Source: Rheinheimera pleomorphica (GTDB taxonomy: Bacteria; Pseudomonadota; Gammaproteobacteria; Enterobacterales; Alteromonadaceae). Taken from it: a stretch of 64,000 bases of DNA. The stretch spans positions 248,001 to 312,000 of the forward strand of contig NZ_SIRR01000007.1 in NCBI RefSeq assembly GCF_011634895.1, written 5' to 3'. Shown piece by piece: positions 1 through 8,181 of the stretch (position 1 is its first letter; the number at the start of each line of letters is the position of its first letter). Position numbers and translations under genes: made by a program. The notes beneath the pieces were generated by a model. It saw nothing but the letters and a program-made list of their open reading frames with translations. It had not been told where the DNA came from and did no database searches.

Positions 1-219
1 CATAAAACGGCGCAGCTTACTCCAGCGCAAACGTGATGCCACTGCCTGCCAGACCCGTTGCTCGTTGTATTGCAGCAGGTCCTGATAATACACGCTATGA
101 AAAAATACCTTAGCTGCTTGTGGGCCTAACTGCTGGCGCAAGGTGCTAAACAGTGCGTCAGCGTAATCTGGTTGGGTTTCACCCATGCCATGTATACTTA
201 GCAGTGCCACGCTGTTCAT
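1..219 (-). CDS. N-terminal part of a hydrolase-like protein (cut by window edge)
   Basis: An open frame of 73 codons runs from ATG at 219 to the window edge with no stop. The N-terminus reads MNSVALLSIHGMGET, and the hydrophobic strand followed by HGMG is the oxyanion-loop region typical of alpha/beta hydrolases. No nucleophile elbow can be seen because the rest lies outside the window. The gene follows the acylase gene on the same strand after 44 bases, so they may be co-transcribed. Codon use looks like that of its neighbours. Function beyond a hydrolase-like fold is not supported. Confidence 0.6.
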   Translation of the reverse strand, partial: MNSVALLSIHGMGETQPDYADALFSTLRQQLGPQAAKVFFHSVYYQDLLQYNEQRVWQAVASRLRWSKLRRFM

Positions 220-263
220 TACTCGCTCCTGTAGTCCTTGCTTCTATGATAATAGGGTGCTGG

Positions 264-2708
264 TTAATTGGCCTGCTCTGGCCGTTGCAGGCTAAAGCGC
301 AGCACGCGCTGAGTATGCTGTTGCACGTCGGTCTTAGTAAAGTGCATGGGTTGCCAGCGCTGCTGGCTAAATAACCGCGTTTGATCGCTAAAATGCACCG
401 AGGCCGGATCATGTGCCTGGCTATAGGCATGCAACATCTTAGCGTCGGGCCCGTGCTCGGTAAATTCCAGTACCATAACGAAGCTGGAACCGGAGTTCAG
501 CGTATAGGCTTCGCGTGGCTGGCCATCCAGCAGATGCATTAACAGCGGGGAGTCAGGCCGGGCGATGCCGGTAACATTGTTTGCCAGGTCAGAGCTGCTG
601 CGCGATAGCTGGCCTCCCTCTGCCATATTAAATAGCCCTTCAAATGAATAACCGCCTGGCATGGCAATAGGGGCTTGCCCCTCTGCCTTGATCAGATACT
701 GAATATCGCTCAGCTGAGTATCTGGTGCTATAGCGGCGGCTTGCAGACGCCGTGCAGCCTGGCTTAATGCCAACAATGCTCTGTCTTGCTGAGGGTCTGC
801 TGTTATGGCCAGGCCAGCAGGGGTATTCAACGGATCTTCGGCGCTAAAGGGCTCAGCATATAGCTGTGGTATTAAGGCGGCATGATCAGCACTGCGAAAT
901 GCGGCCAGAAACTCACGCATAACATGAGCGCCCCGGCTATTAAGGTTGTAACGGCCATCCCAGTTAGCCAGCGCCTGACACACGCCCTGTAAGTTGGTGC
1001 TTTGGCCACTGGCGGCATCAACATAGACCGGGTTAGCCTGGCAATGCTGAACCAGCTGCTGGCGCATATCACCGGAGAACAAGCTTTCGTTACGGTTAAA
1101 CACTTGTCGCAGCTCAGCGGCGCTAAAGCGCTGATCAGCCCCCATCAGCTGAGGGCTGTTAATAAGCTGGCCGTTATAGCGGCTACGGGGGCTCAGTTCG
1201 CTGCGCTCCGGCCCGTACAGCAGGCTGTAGCCTTGCAATGGCTGTGCTGGGTTTACCAGCCAGTGACTGCTGTTGGCGTTAAATACATAGTCACGACGGC
1301 TAAGTTGCGGTGCGTCCTGCAACGGCACTAAGCCGTAGTCAAGGGTTTGGCCACTGTCCTGCCATTCAAATACCGGTTCGCTACCGGGTAATAACACGGC
1401 TCCATCACCACCTAACCAAAGCGCGGCCAACGCCGGTGACTGGCTGGCCTGCTGCCAGTACGCCTCTGCTGCCGGGTGTAACCGTGGTACCTGGCTGGCA
1501 TCAATGTAATGCACATCGCCGTTGTTTTCCGTGACGAGTGTGTTAACCCAGGGAATGCCCTGATGTTGTGCCAGGGCATCAAACAGTTCGCTGCTATTGC
1601 TTGCTTTGCCAATTGCCAGCCATTGCTGCAGCATCCTGAAGTTGCCGGCGTTAGCATCGCGGTAGCTGATGGCTGACTGCGCCGTCCAGCCCAGGCCTTC
1701 AGCTAACAGGCTTAAATCCAGCATAGGACCGTAGTGGCTGCGATAAAAAGTGCGTTCTACCCTCTGCAAACTGCCATCGGGCAGGCGGACATCAACAGCA
1801 AGTTGCTGGCTGCTTAAATCGCGATGCTCATTGCCGTAGCGGTAACGCAGCGGGTTGTCTGGATCCAGTTCCAGTTGGTAGAAGGTAAACTGCTTGGACT
1901 GTGACACTGTGTGGGTCCAGCCCAGGTGCTGATTAAAGCCAATTAATACTGCCGGCAGGCCTATCAGGGTTACGCCGGTAACGTCCAGCTCGCCCGGGAT
2001 CGTTAGTTGTTGCTGGAAGAAACGCAGCTCACCATCCCACGGGAAATGCGGGTTGGCCAGCAAGGCCCCGCGCCCGGCGGCGGTCTTATCGGCCCCCAGG
2101 GCCCAGCCATTGCTGCCAAGGCCGCGCTTGGTCAGGATCTGTTCGGCATTCAGCGTGGGGGCAAGCTGCTGGCTATTGGCTGCCTGTGGCGGCTGAGCCA
2201 GTGCCATCGGCAGCAATAAATTTCGACTGCTGGCCAGTGCAGCCAGATCCAGATGATATGCCAATAAATCAGTCACACTTAGTGGGCCAACCCAGGCCGC
2301 ATCCTGACAAGGGCTGGGATAGCTGGCCGGGTTAAGTTCAGCCAGCCGGGCATTAAAGCCGGCTACATAGCCGTGCAATAAGTCACTGCTGTCGGTTGGC
2401 AACTGCGGGTAATAGTGAGCCGCCTGGCTGGGATAATCAAGGATCTTGTAGCCAAAGTCAGACAACACATTCGTGTGCTGCTGGCCGGGGCCAAAATAAC
2501 GTGACTTTTCACCTTTCAATTTGACGATTTGCTCGGCCAGGGTGCAGAGATTTTCTTCAGCCTGGGCATAGCCACTGCCATAACCTAAACCAAAATAAGA
2601 GCTGGCGGTAATATGAGGCACATTAAATTCGGTGTAGCGGATTTCAACTTTGTCTTTGCAGGCTGCCAGATTAAAAACGGCAACCAATAGAGCGAGTAAT
2701 CGCAGCAT
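264..2708 (-). CDS. Penicillin acylase family lipoprotein (Ntn-hydrolase, AHL-acylase-like)
   Basis: This 814-residue protein belongs to the penicillin amidase/acyl-homoserine-lactone acylase family, which cleaves amide-linked acyl groups in the periplasm. The N-terminus is a lipoprotein signal with lipobox LAAC (Cys17). The precursor should split autocatalytically between Gly198 and Ser199 (GLGSNGWALG), making Ser199 the N-terminal nucleophile of the beta chain. The NPHFPW segment after it and the later NRNESL segment fit the family's beta-chain motifs. A strong ribosome site (AAGGAGAG, 8 bases upstream) supports the ATG at 2708. The substrate (acyl-homoserine lactone, beta-lactam or another acyl amide) cannot be told from the sequence. 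A lipid anchor is less usual than the free periplasmic form of PvdQ-type acylases. Confidence 0.88.
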   Translation of the reverse strand: MLRLLALLVAVFNLAACKDKVEIRYTEFNVPHITASSYFGLGYGSGYAQAEENLCTLAEQIVKLKGEKSRYFGPGQQHTNVLSDFGYKILDYPSQAAHYYPQLPTDSSDLLHGYVAGFNARLAELNPASYPSPCQDAAWVGPLSVTDLLAYHLDLAALASSRNLLLPMALAQPPQAANSQQLAPTLNAEQILTKRGLGSNGWALGADKTAAGRGALLANPHFPWDGELRFFQQQLTIPGELDVTGVTLIGLPAVLIGFNQHLGWTHTVSQSKQFTFYQLELDPDNPLRYRYGNEHRDLSSQQLAVDVRLPDGSLQRVERTFYRSHYGPMLDLSLLAEGLGWTAQSAISYRDANAGNFRMLQQWLAIGKASNSSELFDALAQHQGIPWVNTLVTENNGDVHYIDASQVPRLHPAAEAYWQQASQSPALAALWLGGDGAVLLPGSEPVFEWQDSGQTLDYGLVPLQDAPQLSRRDYVFNANSSHWLVNPAQPLQGYSLLYGPERSELSPRSRYNGQLINSPQLMGADQRFSAAELRQVFNRNESLFSGDMRQQLVQHCQANPVYVDAASGQSTNLQGVCQALANWDGRYNLNSRGAHVMREFLAAFRSADHAALIPQLYAEPFSAEDPLNTPAGLAITADPQQDRALLALSQAARRLQAAAIAPDTQLSDIQYLIKAEGQAPIAMPGGYSFEGLFNMAEGGQLSRSSSDLANNVTGIARPDSPLLMHLLDGQPREAYTLNSGSSFVMVLEFTEHGPDAKMLHAYSQAHDPASVHFSDQTRLFSQQRWQPMHFTKTDVQQHTQRVLRFSLQRPEQAN

Positions 2709-2834
2709 CTGTTTCTCTCCTTGAAAAATTGTCCCGGATACTGCAGGGAAGCATGGCAGATTATGCGATTAGTGTGGTTATTTTGCCAGATTAATATAAA
2801 TATATTGTGTAATTTATGTGTAATTTATCCGTTT

Positions 2835-3674
2835 TCAGTCAGCTTTATGTTGCTGCAAATAAGCGTACAAATGCTCGGTAAAGAAACCATGCATTAAAAA
2901 GCGCTGGCCTAAATTCCACGGGCCGACTAGGTAGTGTGGATACTTGTTATAGGCCAGTTCGCGCAGGCTTTTATCGCCCACCAGATCGCCAATACGGATG
3001 GCGATAGATTGGTCGAGGTTAAAGCCGTTAATCGCATCGCGGTACTCTTCACGGGTTAACAATAGACAAAACAAACACATAAACAACGCATGCGAGGTTT
3101 CAAAATCGAGCCATTGGGTAGGCTTTTCGGTTATTTCGAATTTTTGCATATCAATACTTTGCCAATGCTGCCAGTTTAGCTCACTGCGGCTAAGCGGTTG
3201 TGCCGGAGGCTGCCAGCTGCCCAGCTCAGCAAATAAACGAAACAGCTGCTGGTCATGCTCAACAAAGCTGGCGCTGAGCATATCGGCTATCTTGTTCGGG
3301 TAGAGCTGCACCGGGGTAAATTGCACATTGGGGCTGTTGGCGGCGAGAAAATTGAGCACATTAGACTCGGTGGCATAGTGGCGCAAAATCAGTAAATTGG
3401 CTTCTTTACTGACAAAATGTGTGCAAAACCAGCAAATTAGCCGTTGCAGTGTGGTGTGTGCGCTAAACTGCGGCAGCGGCAGGCGTTTAAACAGCCAAAT
3501 CAGGTGCAACAACACGGCAAATAGCAGCTGTAGCAGCGGCCGTACACTCCAGCGCAGTGGGTTTTGTAAATCTTTCAGCCAGAGATCCAGCGCCGCTTGT
3601 TCTATCGGTAGCGAGTTGTCTTTAGCGATAGCGCGCAGATAGGCGCTGTAACCGGCTTTATTAGCAGTAGTCAT
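2835..3674 (-). CDS. Unrecognised protein, last gene of ketosynthase operon
   Basis: I do not recognise this 279-residue protein. It has one clear hydrophobic stretch (about residues 43-63, rich in Leu and ending in KRLPLP) that could anchor it to the membrane, followed by a mostly soluble region with many aromatic residues and a second hydrophobic stretch near 195-206 (ALFMCLFCLLL). It overlaps the upstream di-iron oxidase gene by 14 bases, so it is almost certainly made from the same transcript as the ketosynthase. That suggests a role in the same lipid or polyketide-like pathway, perhaps in substrate handling or tailoring. This is inference from position only. Confidence 0.75.
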   Translation of the reverse strand: MTTANKAGYSAYLRAIAKDNSLPIEQAALDLWLKDLQNPLRWSVRPLLQLLFAVLLHLIWLFKRLPLPQFSAHTTLQRLICWFCTHFVSKEANLLILRHYATESNVLNFLAANSPNVQFTPVQLYPNKIADMLSASFVEHDQQLFRLFAELGSWQPPAQPLSRSELNWQHWQSIDMQKFEITEKPTQWLDFETSHALFMCLFCLLLTREEYRDAINGFNLDQSIAIRIGDLVGDKSLRELAYNKYPHYLVGPWNLGQRFLMHGFFTEHLYAYLQQHKAD

Positions 3675-4350
3675 GGTCGGTCTCTTCCAATTGCAGGCAA
3701 TACAGCCTGGCGGTTACGCGGGCGGTACGCACTATGTCACTAAGCTGCGCCGGGCTTTGGCATAGCCGGTTCAGCAGCTGATACAGCTTTTGCATATGGT
3801 TATCATCATTAGCGCCGTGGTAGTGCATAAAGCGGGTATAGCTGCCATCGCCGCCAGTGGCCTGGTCGATCTGCACTGCCCAGTTGTCAGCCATTTTTTG
3901 CCCCAGCCCTTCAATTATCCACATGGCGCCGACTAAATCGACCGGGTTCGGCTGGCTGGCACGGTACATTAAAAAACCGTGCAAGGCTTCGGTGCCAATA
4001 TTGCGCGGCGCAGTTTGAATATCAGCTAAGTTGCCGCCGGCAGCAACATAGTCGCGTTCGAGCATTTCGTAGTCGCGGTGCTCTTCACGGGCATGGCCAA
4101 TAATAACCGAGCGTACATCACTGTAATCACGGTCAAAGCTGGACGCACAGCGGCTGATCCAACGCGAGCCCTCTATTACCTGTTGGCGCCAATTTAGCAG
4201 CAGTTGGCAATAATCGGCTTTACTAAACTGGCCACGCTCTAAACGCTGCAGCAGCGGCACCCGGCCCAGCTGGCGCTCAAAGTCAAACCATACCCGCATC
4301 AAAGCTTGTAAACATTGTTGGCCCTGTGGGCTTAATAGCTGCTCTGTCAT
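3661..4350 (-). CDS. Iron-containing redox enzyme of the heme-oxygenase-like (TENA/HDO) fold
   Basis: The 229 residues are mostly helical and carry spaced carboxylate and histidine motifs seen in heme-oxygenase-like di-iron oxidases: an early Glu in VIEGSRW, then HAREEHRDYEMLERDY, then IEGLGQKMADNW, and finally HGANDDNHM. Members of this superfamily (UndA, CADD, BesC, SznF) bind two irons and use oxygen to cleave or oxidise fatty acids, amino acids or similar substrates. The gene overlaps the ketosynthase gene by four bases (ATGA), so translation is likely coupled and the substrate may be the ketosynthase product. A TenA-like thiaminase role is possible but the context does not support it. 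Confidence 0.8.
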   Translation of the reverse strand: MTEQLLSPQGQQCLQALMRVWFDFERQLGRVPLLQRLERGQFSKADYCQLLLNWRQQVIEGSRWISRCASSFDRDYSDVRSVIIGHAREEHRDYEMLERDYVAAGGNLADIQTAPRNIGTEALHGFLMYRASQPNPVDLVGAMWIIEGLGQKMADNWAVQIDQATGGDGSYTRFMHYHGANDDNHMQKLYQLLNRLCQSPAQLSDIVRTARVTARLYCLQLEETDHDYC

Positions 4351-5450
4351 GGTTCCACCACGGTTAATTGCATATAGGCATTATTAAAGCGGCCACTCTC
4401 GGGCACCATGCACAAAATGGTATCGCCAACCTGATGCGGCTGGCTGCGACGAAACTCATCCAGCATAATAAAAATAGAGGCGCAGCCGGTATTACCGCGG
4501 CTGTACAGGTTGGAGTACCACTTATGTCCGGCAATGCCGACACCGGCGCGCTGCAGCATATCGAAGATTTTGCCTTTAAAATAATGCGACGAGTAATGAC
4601 ATAGAACATGGTCTATCTTGTCTGGCTGCACCCGGCCTTCGCTGATTAACCGCAGGTAGCCGTCCACCCCGAGTTTGACGATATTTTCCAGCAAACGCAC
4701 ATCCTGACGAATTAACAGGGCACCATCTGCTTCAGCCTCGGCATAGCTGGCATAGTCCTGCCAGCTGGTGTGCTGGTTGTTGCCGGGGTAACCCACGCTC
4801 ATGCACACCGGGTACGCATCGGCATGCGAAAAACTGCGGATCCAGTCGATACGAAAACATTTGCCGCGTGGCTGGGTTTCCAGCAGCAAGGCGCCGGCGC
4901 CGTCGGATAGCATCCAACGGAGAAACTCGGCGTTAAAATCCAGCTCAGAGCCCGCGGCTTCATAGCGGCTGGCTTTAAATAACCGTGACGTTAGCTCACT
5001 GGCTACCACCAGCGCATTGGGCTGCTCGCCAGCTTTTAGGTTCGTAAAGGCGGCTTTTAATGCCATCAGGCTGCTGGAGCAAATACCGTGGCTGCTATGC
5101 AGTTCAATGTCGCTTAACCCCAGTTCGGCCTGCAACATAGAGCCAAAGCCCGGCAGCACTATATCGCCCTGGCTGGTGGCGGCGCTGAGCATTTTAATCT
5201 GCCGTTTGCCTAAAAAGCTGCTGCTCAGGCAGTGCTCGGCGGCTTTGGCCGCCATGCCGGCATTCGATATGGTGGTGTTGTGCTTGGCATCAATTGCATA
5301 ATGCCGAGTCTGAATGCCATTTGACTGCAAAATGCGCCGCTTTAAGCGACTGGGTTTGCCATGCACTAATCCCAACAGCGGTTCTATCTCATCGTTACTT
5401 ATTGGCGGGCCGGGTAAAAAGTGGCCGCTACTGGTGATGTAAACGCTCAT
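4347..5450 (-). CDS. Beta-ketoacyl-ACP synthase III-like, StlD/DarB family
   Basis: The 367-residue protein has the FabH-type thiolase fold. Its triad is intact: Cys124 in SSHGICSSSLMA, His285 in HVLCHYSSH and Asn320 in SRGNTGCAS. The N-terminus (FLPGPPISNDEIE, GKPSRLKRRILQSNGI, TRHYAID) looks like the StlD/DarB ketosynthases, which condense two acyl units to make the ring of dialkylresorcinols and cyclohexanediones, rather than like housekeeping FabH. It is the second gene of a four-gene operon and overlaps both neighbours by four bases. No aromatase, acyl carrier protein or DarA/DarC partner is visible here, so the product may differ from a dialkylresorcinol. Family assignment is from remembered motif similarity; the triad is seen directly. 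Confidence 0.85.
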   Translation of the reverse strand: MSVYITSSGHFLPGPPISNDEIEPLLGLVHGKPSRLKRRILQSNGIQTRHYAIDAKHNTTISNAGMAAKAAEHCLSSSFLGKRQIKMLSAATSQGDIVLPGFGSMLQAELGLSDIELHSSHGICSSSLMALKAAFTNLKAGEQPNALVVASELTSRLFKASRYEAAGSELDFNAEFLRWMLSDGAGALLLETQPRGKCFRIDWIRSFSHADAYPVCMSVGYPGNNQHTSWQDYASYAEAEADGALLIRQDVRLLENIVKLGVDGYLRLISEGRVQPDKIDHVLCHYSSHYFKGKIFDMLQRAGVGIAGHKWYSNLYSRGNTGCASIFIMLDEFRRSQPHQVGDTILCMVPESGRFNNAYMQLTVVEP

Positions 5451-6019
5451 GCGCTCACCTTAGGCTGTTTCAACGCAACAATAATACAGCGCAGGTTTTC
5501 TTCCATATACGGCAGCACACAGACTACCGCCATAAAGCCAAGATAATACGGCAGATACCCCTCGCCACCGTGGGCATAGGGCATGCGCTGCAAGTAAAAC
5601 TCGCCCTGCCAGTTAAAGCTCACCAGCTTAATAAACACCGGGTAGTTAATGACGATGATGAGCAGCAGCATATACAGCGGCAGGGTAGCCAGATAATTGT
5701 GCGCATGCATCTCCCACACACTGATATGGCGCTTGGGCGCCGCATAGTGCACGTCGTAATGCGCCACAGCTTCATGTGCCAGCCAGGCGGCGAAGCAAAT
5801 CAGCATAATCAGCACATTCACTTTAAATAGCAGGCACAACAGAATGGGTACCGCCATTTGTATACCCATCAACGAGTGAATAAGTGACTCTTTTAAACCG
5901 GAAGTATGTTCTATCCTGGTAGCACGGTGGCAGCACCAGTCAACAAAACCGGCAATCCCCCAAAGTGGCAAAAATACATACAACATTAACTGAATAAGTA
6001 ACTGACTGGTTTGCAACAC
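5447..6019 (-). CDS. Histidine-rich integral membrane protein, possible di-iron hydroxylase
   Basis: The protein has 190 residues and four or five likely membrane helices (about 8-28, 52-78, 112-134, 156-172). Histidines cluster on the polar loops: D27xxxH31, H38, E44xxxH48, then H82ExxxH87xDxH91, H98 and H105xH107. This resembles the histidine boxes of membrane di-iron desaturases and hydroxylases, although the spacing does not match one family clearly. The start is a GTG at 6019 with AGGAG four bases upstream; TTG at 6016 would be an alternative. It is the first gene of the operon and overlaps the ketosynthase gene by ATGA. I infer a redox role on the lipid product. Confidence 0.7.
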   Translation of the reverse strand: MLQTSQLLIQLMLYVFLPLWGIAGFVDWCCHRATRIEHTSGLKESLIHSLMGIQMAVPILLCLLFKVNVLIMLICFAAWLAHEAVAHYDVHYAAPKRHISVWEMHAHNYLATLPLYMLLLIIVINYPVFIKLVSFNWQGEFYLQRMPYAHGGEGYLPYYLGFMAVVCVLPYMEENLRCIIVALKQPKVSA

Positions 6020-6084
6020 CGGACTCCTGTTGGTGTGTCGACTGCCGCTTACTATAACTGAAGGTTAATATGATGTAGATATGT

Positions 6085-6333
6085 TTAGCGCAGAAACTTC
6101 TGCACATACCAGCAGCTGGCACTGATTTGATACTGCTGCTGCCTGGCCCAGGCCAGACCGTGGCGGACTAACTTTTCGGCCAGGCCTTTACCGCGAAAGG
6201 CCGGTGGCACAAAGGTATGGTGAAAATTGATGCTGTCGCCGCTGAGAGCATAATCCAACACGGCTTCAGCGCCATCCAATTGCAGCACAAAGCGCTGCAG
6301 CTCACTCTGGTGCTGAATAACTGGCTCGGTCAT
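6085..6333 (-). CDS. Small GNAT-type N-acetyltransferase (YidJ/Gcn5-like)
   Basis: This 82-residue protein is a minimal acetyltransferase of the GNAT_acetyltr_2 type. The region FHHTFVPPAFRGKGLAEKLV contains the beta strand and the acetyl-CoA pyrophosphate loop (R/Q-x-x-G-x-G/A, here RGKGLA), and the end CWYVQKFL matches the C-P/W-Y-V-x-x-F ending of the family. Its start overlaps the stop of the upstream 88-residue gene by four bases (ATGA). Substrate unknown; proteins of this size usually act on small molecules or have no known target. Confidence 0.85.
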   Translation of the reverse strand: MTEPVIQHQSELQRFVLQLDGAEAVLDYALSGDSINFHHTFVPPAFRGKGLAEKLVRHGLAWARQQQYQISASCWYVQKFLR

Positions 6334-6596
6334 GCATCTTCTTCCAACCAGGATGTGTCGGGTAATTGTGCCAGATGCGCGGCATAGCGCTCTAAATTAA
6401 AGCTTTGCTGATGCTCTATCACGTCGATCATTTCCGGCGCTAAGGCGCAGGCGATAAGCTCAATCGCATCTTCACGGCTGTGGCCGGTCATGCGCAATCG
6501 CATTAAGGTCTCGGTGACTTGTTTCGGGTAATTGTCGGCCAGCTGGTTTTCTACCACTTCAAACAGCATGGCCTGATCGAGCAGTTCATCGCTCAT
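6330..6596 (-). CDS. Small conserved-looking protein upstream of the GNAT gene
   Basis: An acidic 88-residue protein without a signal peptide or membrane segment. The middle (VTETLMRLRMTGHSREDAIELIACALAPEM) is predicted helical and includes a GHSREDA turn that could be a helix-turn-helix-like element. I cannot assign a family. ATGA overlap with the acetyltransferase gene suggests coupled translation, and the pair may work together. The region 6597-6744 separates it from the divergent transporter gene and should hold both promoters. Confidence 0.7.
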   Translation of the reverse strand: MSDELLDQAMLFEVVENQLADNYPKQVTETLMRLRMTGHSREDAIELIACALAPEMIDVIEHQQSFNLERYAAHLAQLPDTSWLEEDA

Positions 6597-6744
6597 AAGG
6601 GCCTCAGGATCGTTTTACGCAAGCGCCAGTATGGAAGAATTCATCGCAGTTGCCAATCCGTGATAGAAAAAAGCAGCGGCTAATAGTATTTCGCCGATGG
6701 TTTGGCTAAGCTGGAGCGCTTGGCAACAGGGTAGAATAATAACT

Positions 6745-7983
6745 ATGCAACAACCACTTAGTGTTTGGCGCGGCCGCTTGCAAGCGCTGGGCCCCGGTGT
6801 CTTAATGGCAACAGCCGCTATTGGCGGTTCACATCTGGTGGCCTCCACGCAGGCCGGTGCTTTATTTGGCTGGCAGCTGGCCTGGCTGATTTTACTGGTT
6901 AATGTGCTGAAGTATCCGTTTTTCCGCTTTGGTGTTGAATACACCCTAACCCGCAAAGAAAGCCTGTTAATGGGCTACCAGCGCAAAGGTCGCGGTTATT
7001 TTTACAGCTTTATCGTGCTGAATATCATTGCCGCCGTGGTGAATACCGCCGGTGTATTGCTGTTGACCGCCAGCCTGCTGCAGTATGCGCTGCCGGGTAA
7101 TTTATCGGTTACCTTATTGTGCTGGTTAATTCTGGCCGCCTGTTTGCTGATCTTGTTACTGGGCCATTACAAGGCGCTGGACAACGTCGCCAAGGTGATC
7201 ATGGTATTGCTGACCATCACCACGGTAATTGCTGCGGTGATTGCCTGGCAAAATGGCGCTCAGGCAGCGGCAGATTATGTTGGTCCTTCACCCTGGACAC
7301 TCGCCAGCTTAGGGTTTTTAGTGGCGCTCATGGGCTGGATGCCGGCACCGATAGAAATTTCGGCCATCAGCTCCTTGTGGCTAAAAGCCAAACAGCGGCA
7401 TACGCATATTAGCCGGGCGCAGGGCTTGTTTGACTTTAATCTGGGTTATTGGTTAACCGCCGCGCTGGCGCTGGTGTTTTTGTCACTTGGTGCCTTAGTA
7501 CAATACGGTAGCGAACAGCCAATAGCATTAGCCGGCAGCGCCTTTGCCCAGCAATTGATGCAAATGTATGCCAGTACCATCGGCGATTGGGCCCGGCCAC
7601 TAGTGGCATTAATTGCCTTTCTATGTATGTTTGGCACTACCATCACGGTGCTGGATGGTTATGCCCGCACGCTGCATGCGTCCTTTGCCCAATTAGGCTG
7701 GGTAACACATAAAGCCGCATTAAATTACTGGCTGTTGGCGCAGGCCGGTGCTGGCATGGCGCTGATTTTATTTTTCAAAGCCGCCTTGTCGCCAATGCTG
7801 ACCTTTGCCATGACACTGGCATTTTTAACCACGCCGGTATTTGCCTGGCTTAATTACAGCCTGATGCGGGGCGATGGCGGCATAGTGCTAAGCAAGCCGC
7901 TGAAATGGTTAAGTTGGCTGGGTTTAAGCTATTTGATTGGCTTTGCGTTGTTGTTTTTGGTGTGGTTTAGCGGGGCAGTGTGA
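6745..7983 (+). CDS. NRAMP-related transporter lacking the DPGN metal motif
   Basis: The 412-residue protein has about eleven hydrophobic helices and the NRAMP layout. TM1 reads GPGVLMATAAIGGSHLVAS and can be aligned with the canonical GPGxLxxxAYLDPGNWATD, so the metal ligands Asp and Asn of DPGN are replaced by GGSH. The TM6 methionine is kept (GWMPAPIEISA), but the following His of MPH is Ala. NRAMP proteins move Mn2+ or Fe2+ with protons; relatives without DPGN are less understood and may carry other ions or small molecules. I prefer the ATG at 6745, because the upstream in-frame ATG at 6697 adds 16 polar residues that the family lacks; neither has a strong ribosome site. Confidence 0.8.
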   Translation: MQQPLSVWRGRLQALGPGVLMATAAIGGSHLVASTQAGALFGWQLAWLILLVNVLKYPFFRFGVEYTLTRKESLLMGYQRKGRGYFYSFIVLNIIAAVVNTAGVLLLTASLLQYALPGNLSVTLLCWLILAACLLILLLGHYKALDNVAKVIMVLLTITTVIAAVIAWQNGAQAAADYVGPSPWTLASLGFLVALMGWMPAPIEISAISSLWLKAKQRHTHISRAQGLFDFNLGYWLTAALALVFLSLGALVQYGSEQPIALAGSAFAQQLMQMYASTIGDWARPLVALIAFLCMFGTTITVLDGYARTLHASFAQLGWVTHKAALNYWLLAQAGAGMALILFFKAALSPMLTFAMTLAFLTTPVFAWLNYSLMRGDGGIVLSKPLKWLSWLGLSYLIGFALLFLVWFSGAV

Positions 7984-8014
7984 TATTGGAATAGGGCTGG
8001 AAACTCGACCCGGT

Positions 8015-8130
8015 CGCCACAGAGTGTTTGAGCACACGCGCAGGCGTGTACGGCAAATTCGTCGGGAACGAATTTGAACAGCTTTAGCTGGCTTGCGCAG
8101 GGCAGGATGCCAGCAGTAGCTGCTGTGGCG
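8015..8130. repeat. Short interspersed element with CGCCACAG/CTGTGGCG ends (copy 1)
   Basis: The intergenic stretch between the transporter and ilvH begins with CGCCACAG (8015-8022) and ends with its inverse CTGTGGCG (8123-8130). Inside the left end lie AGAGTGTTTGAG and the palindrome ACACGCgcagGCGTGT. A second, shorter element with the same ends and the same inner order is at 31199-31249, in the opposite orientation. This looks like a non-coding palindromic repeat family of the REP/MITE type. Confidence 0.5.
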
Positions 8131-8181
8131 GGCCGGGGGGAGTATGGCAGCCCGGTTTATTACAACTAAAAGCATGACTTG

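Noticed and set aside
6615-6956. Minus-strand frame over the start of the NRAMP-like gene
   Set aside because: It covers the conserved first helices of the transporter on the other strand, and the protein has an atypical composition.
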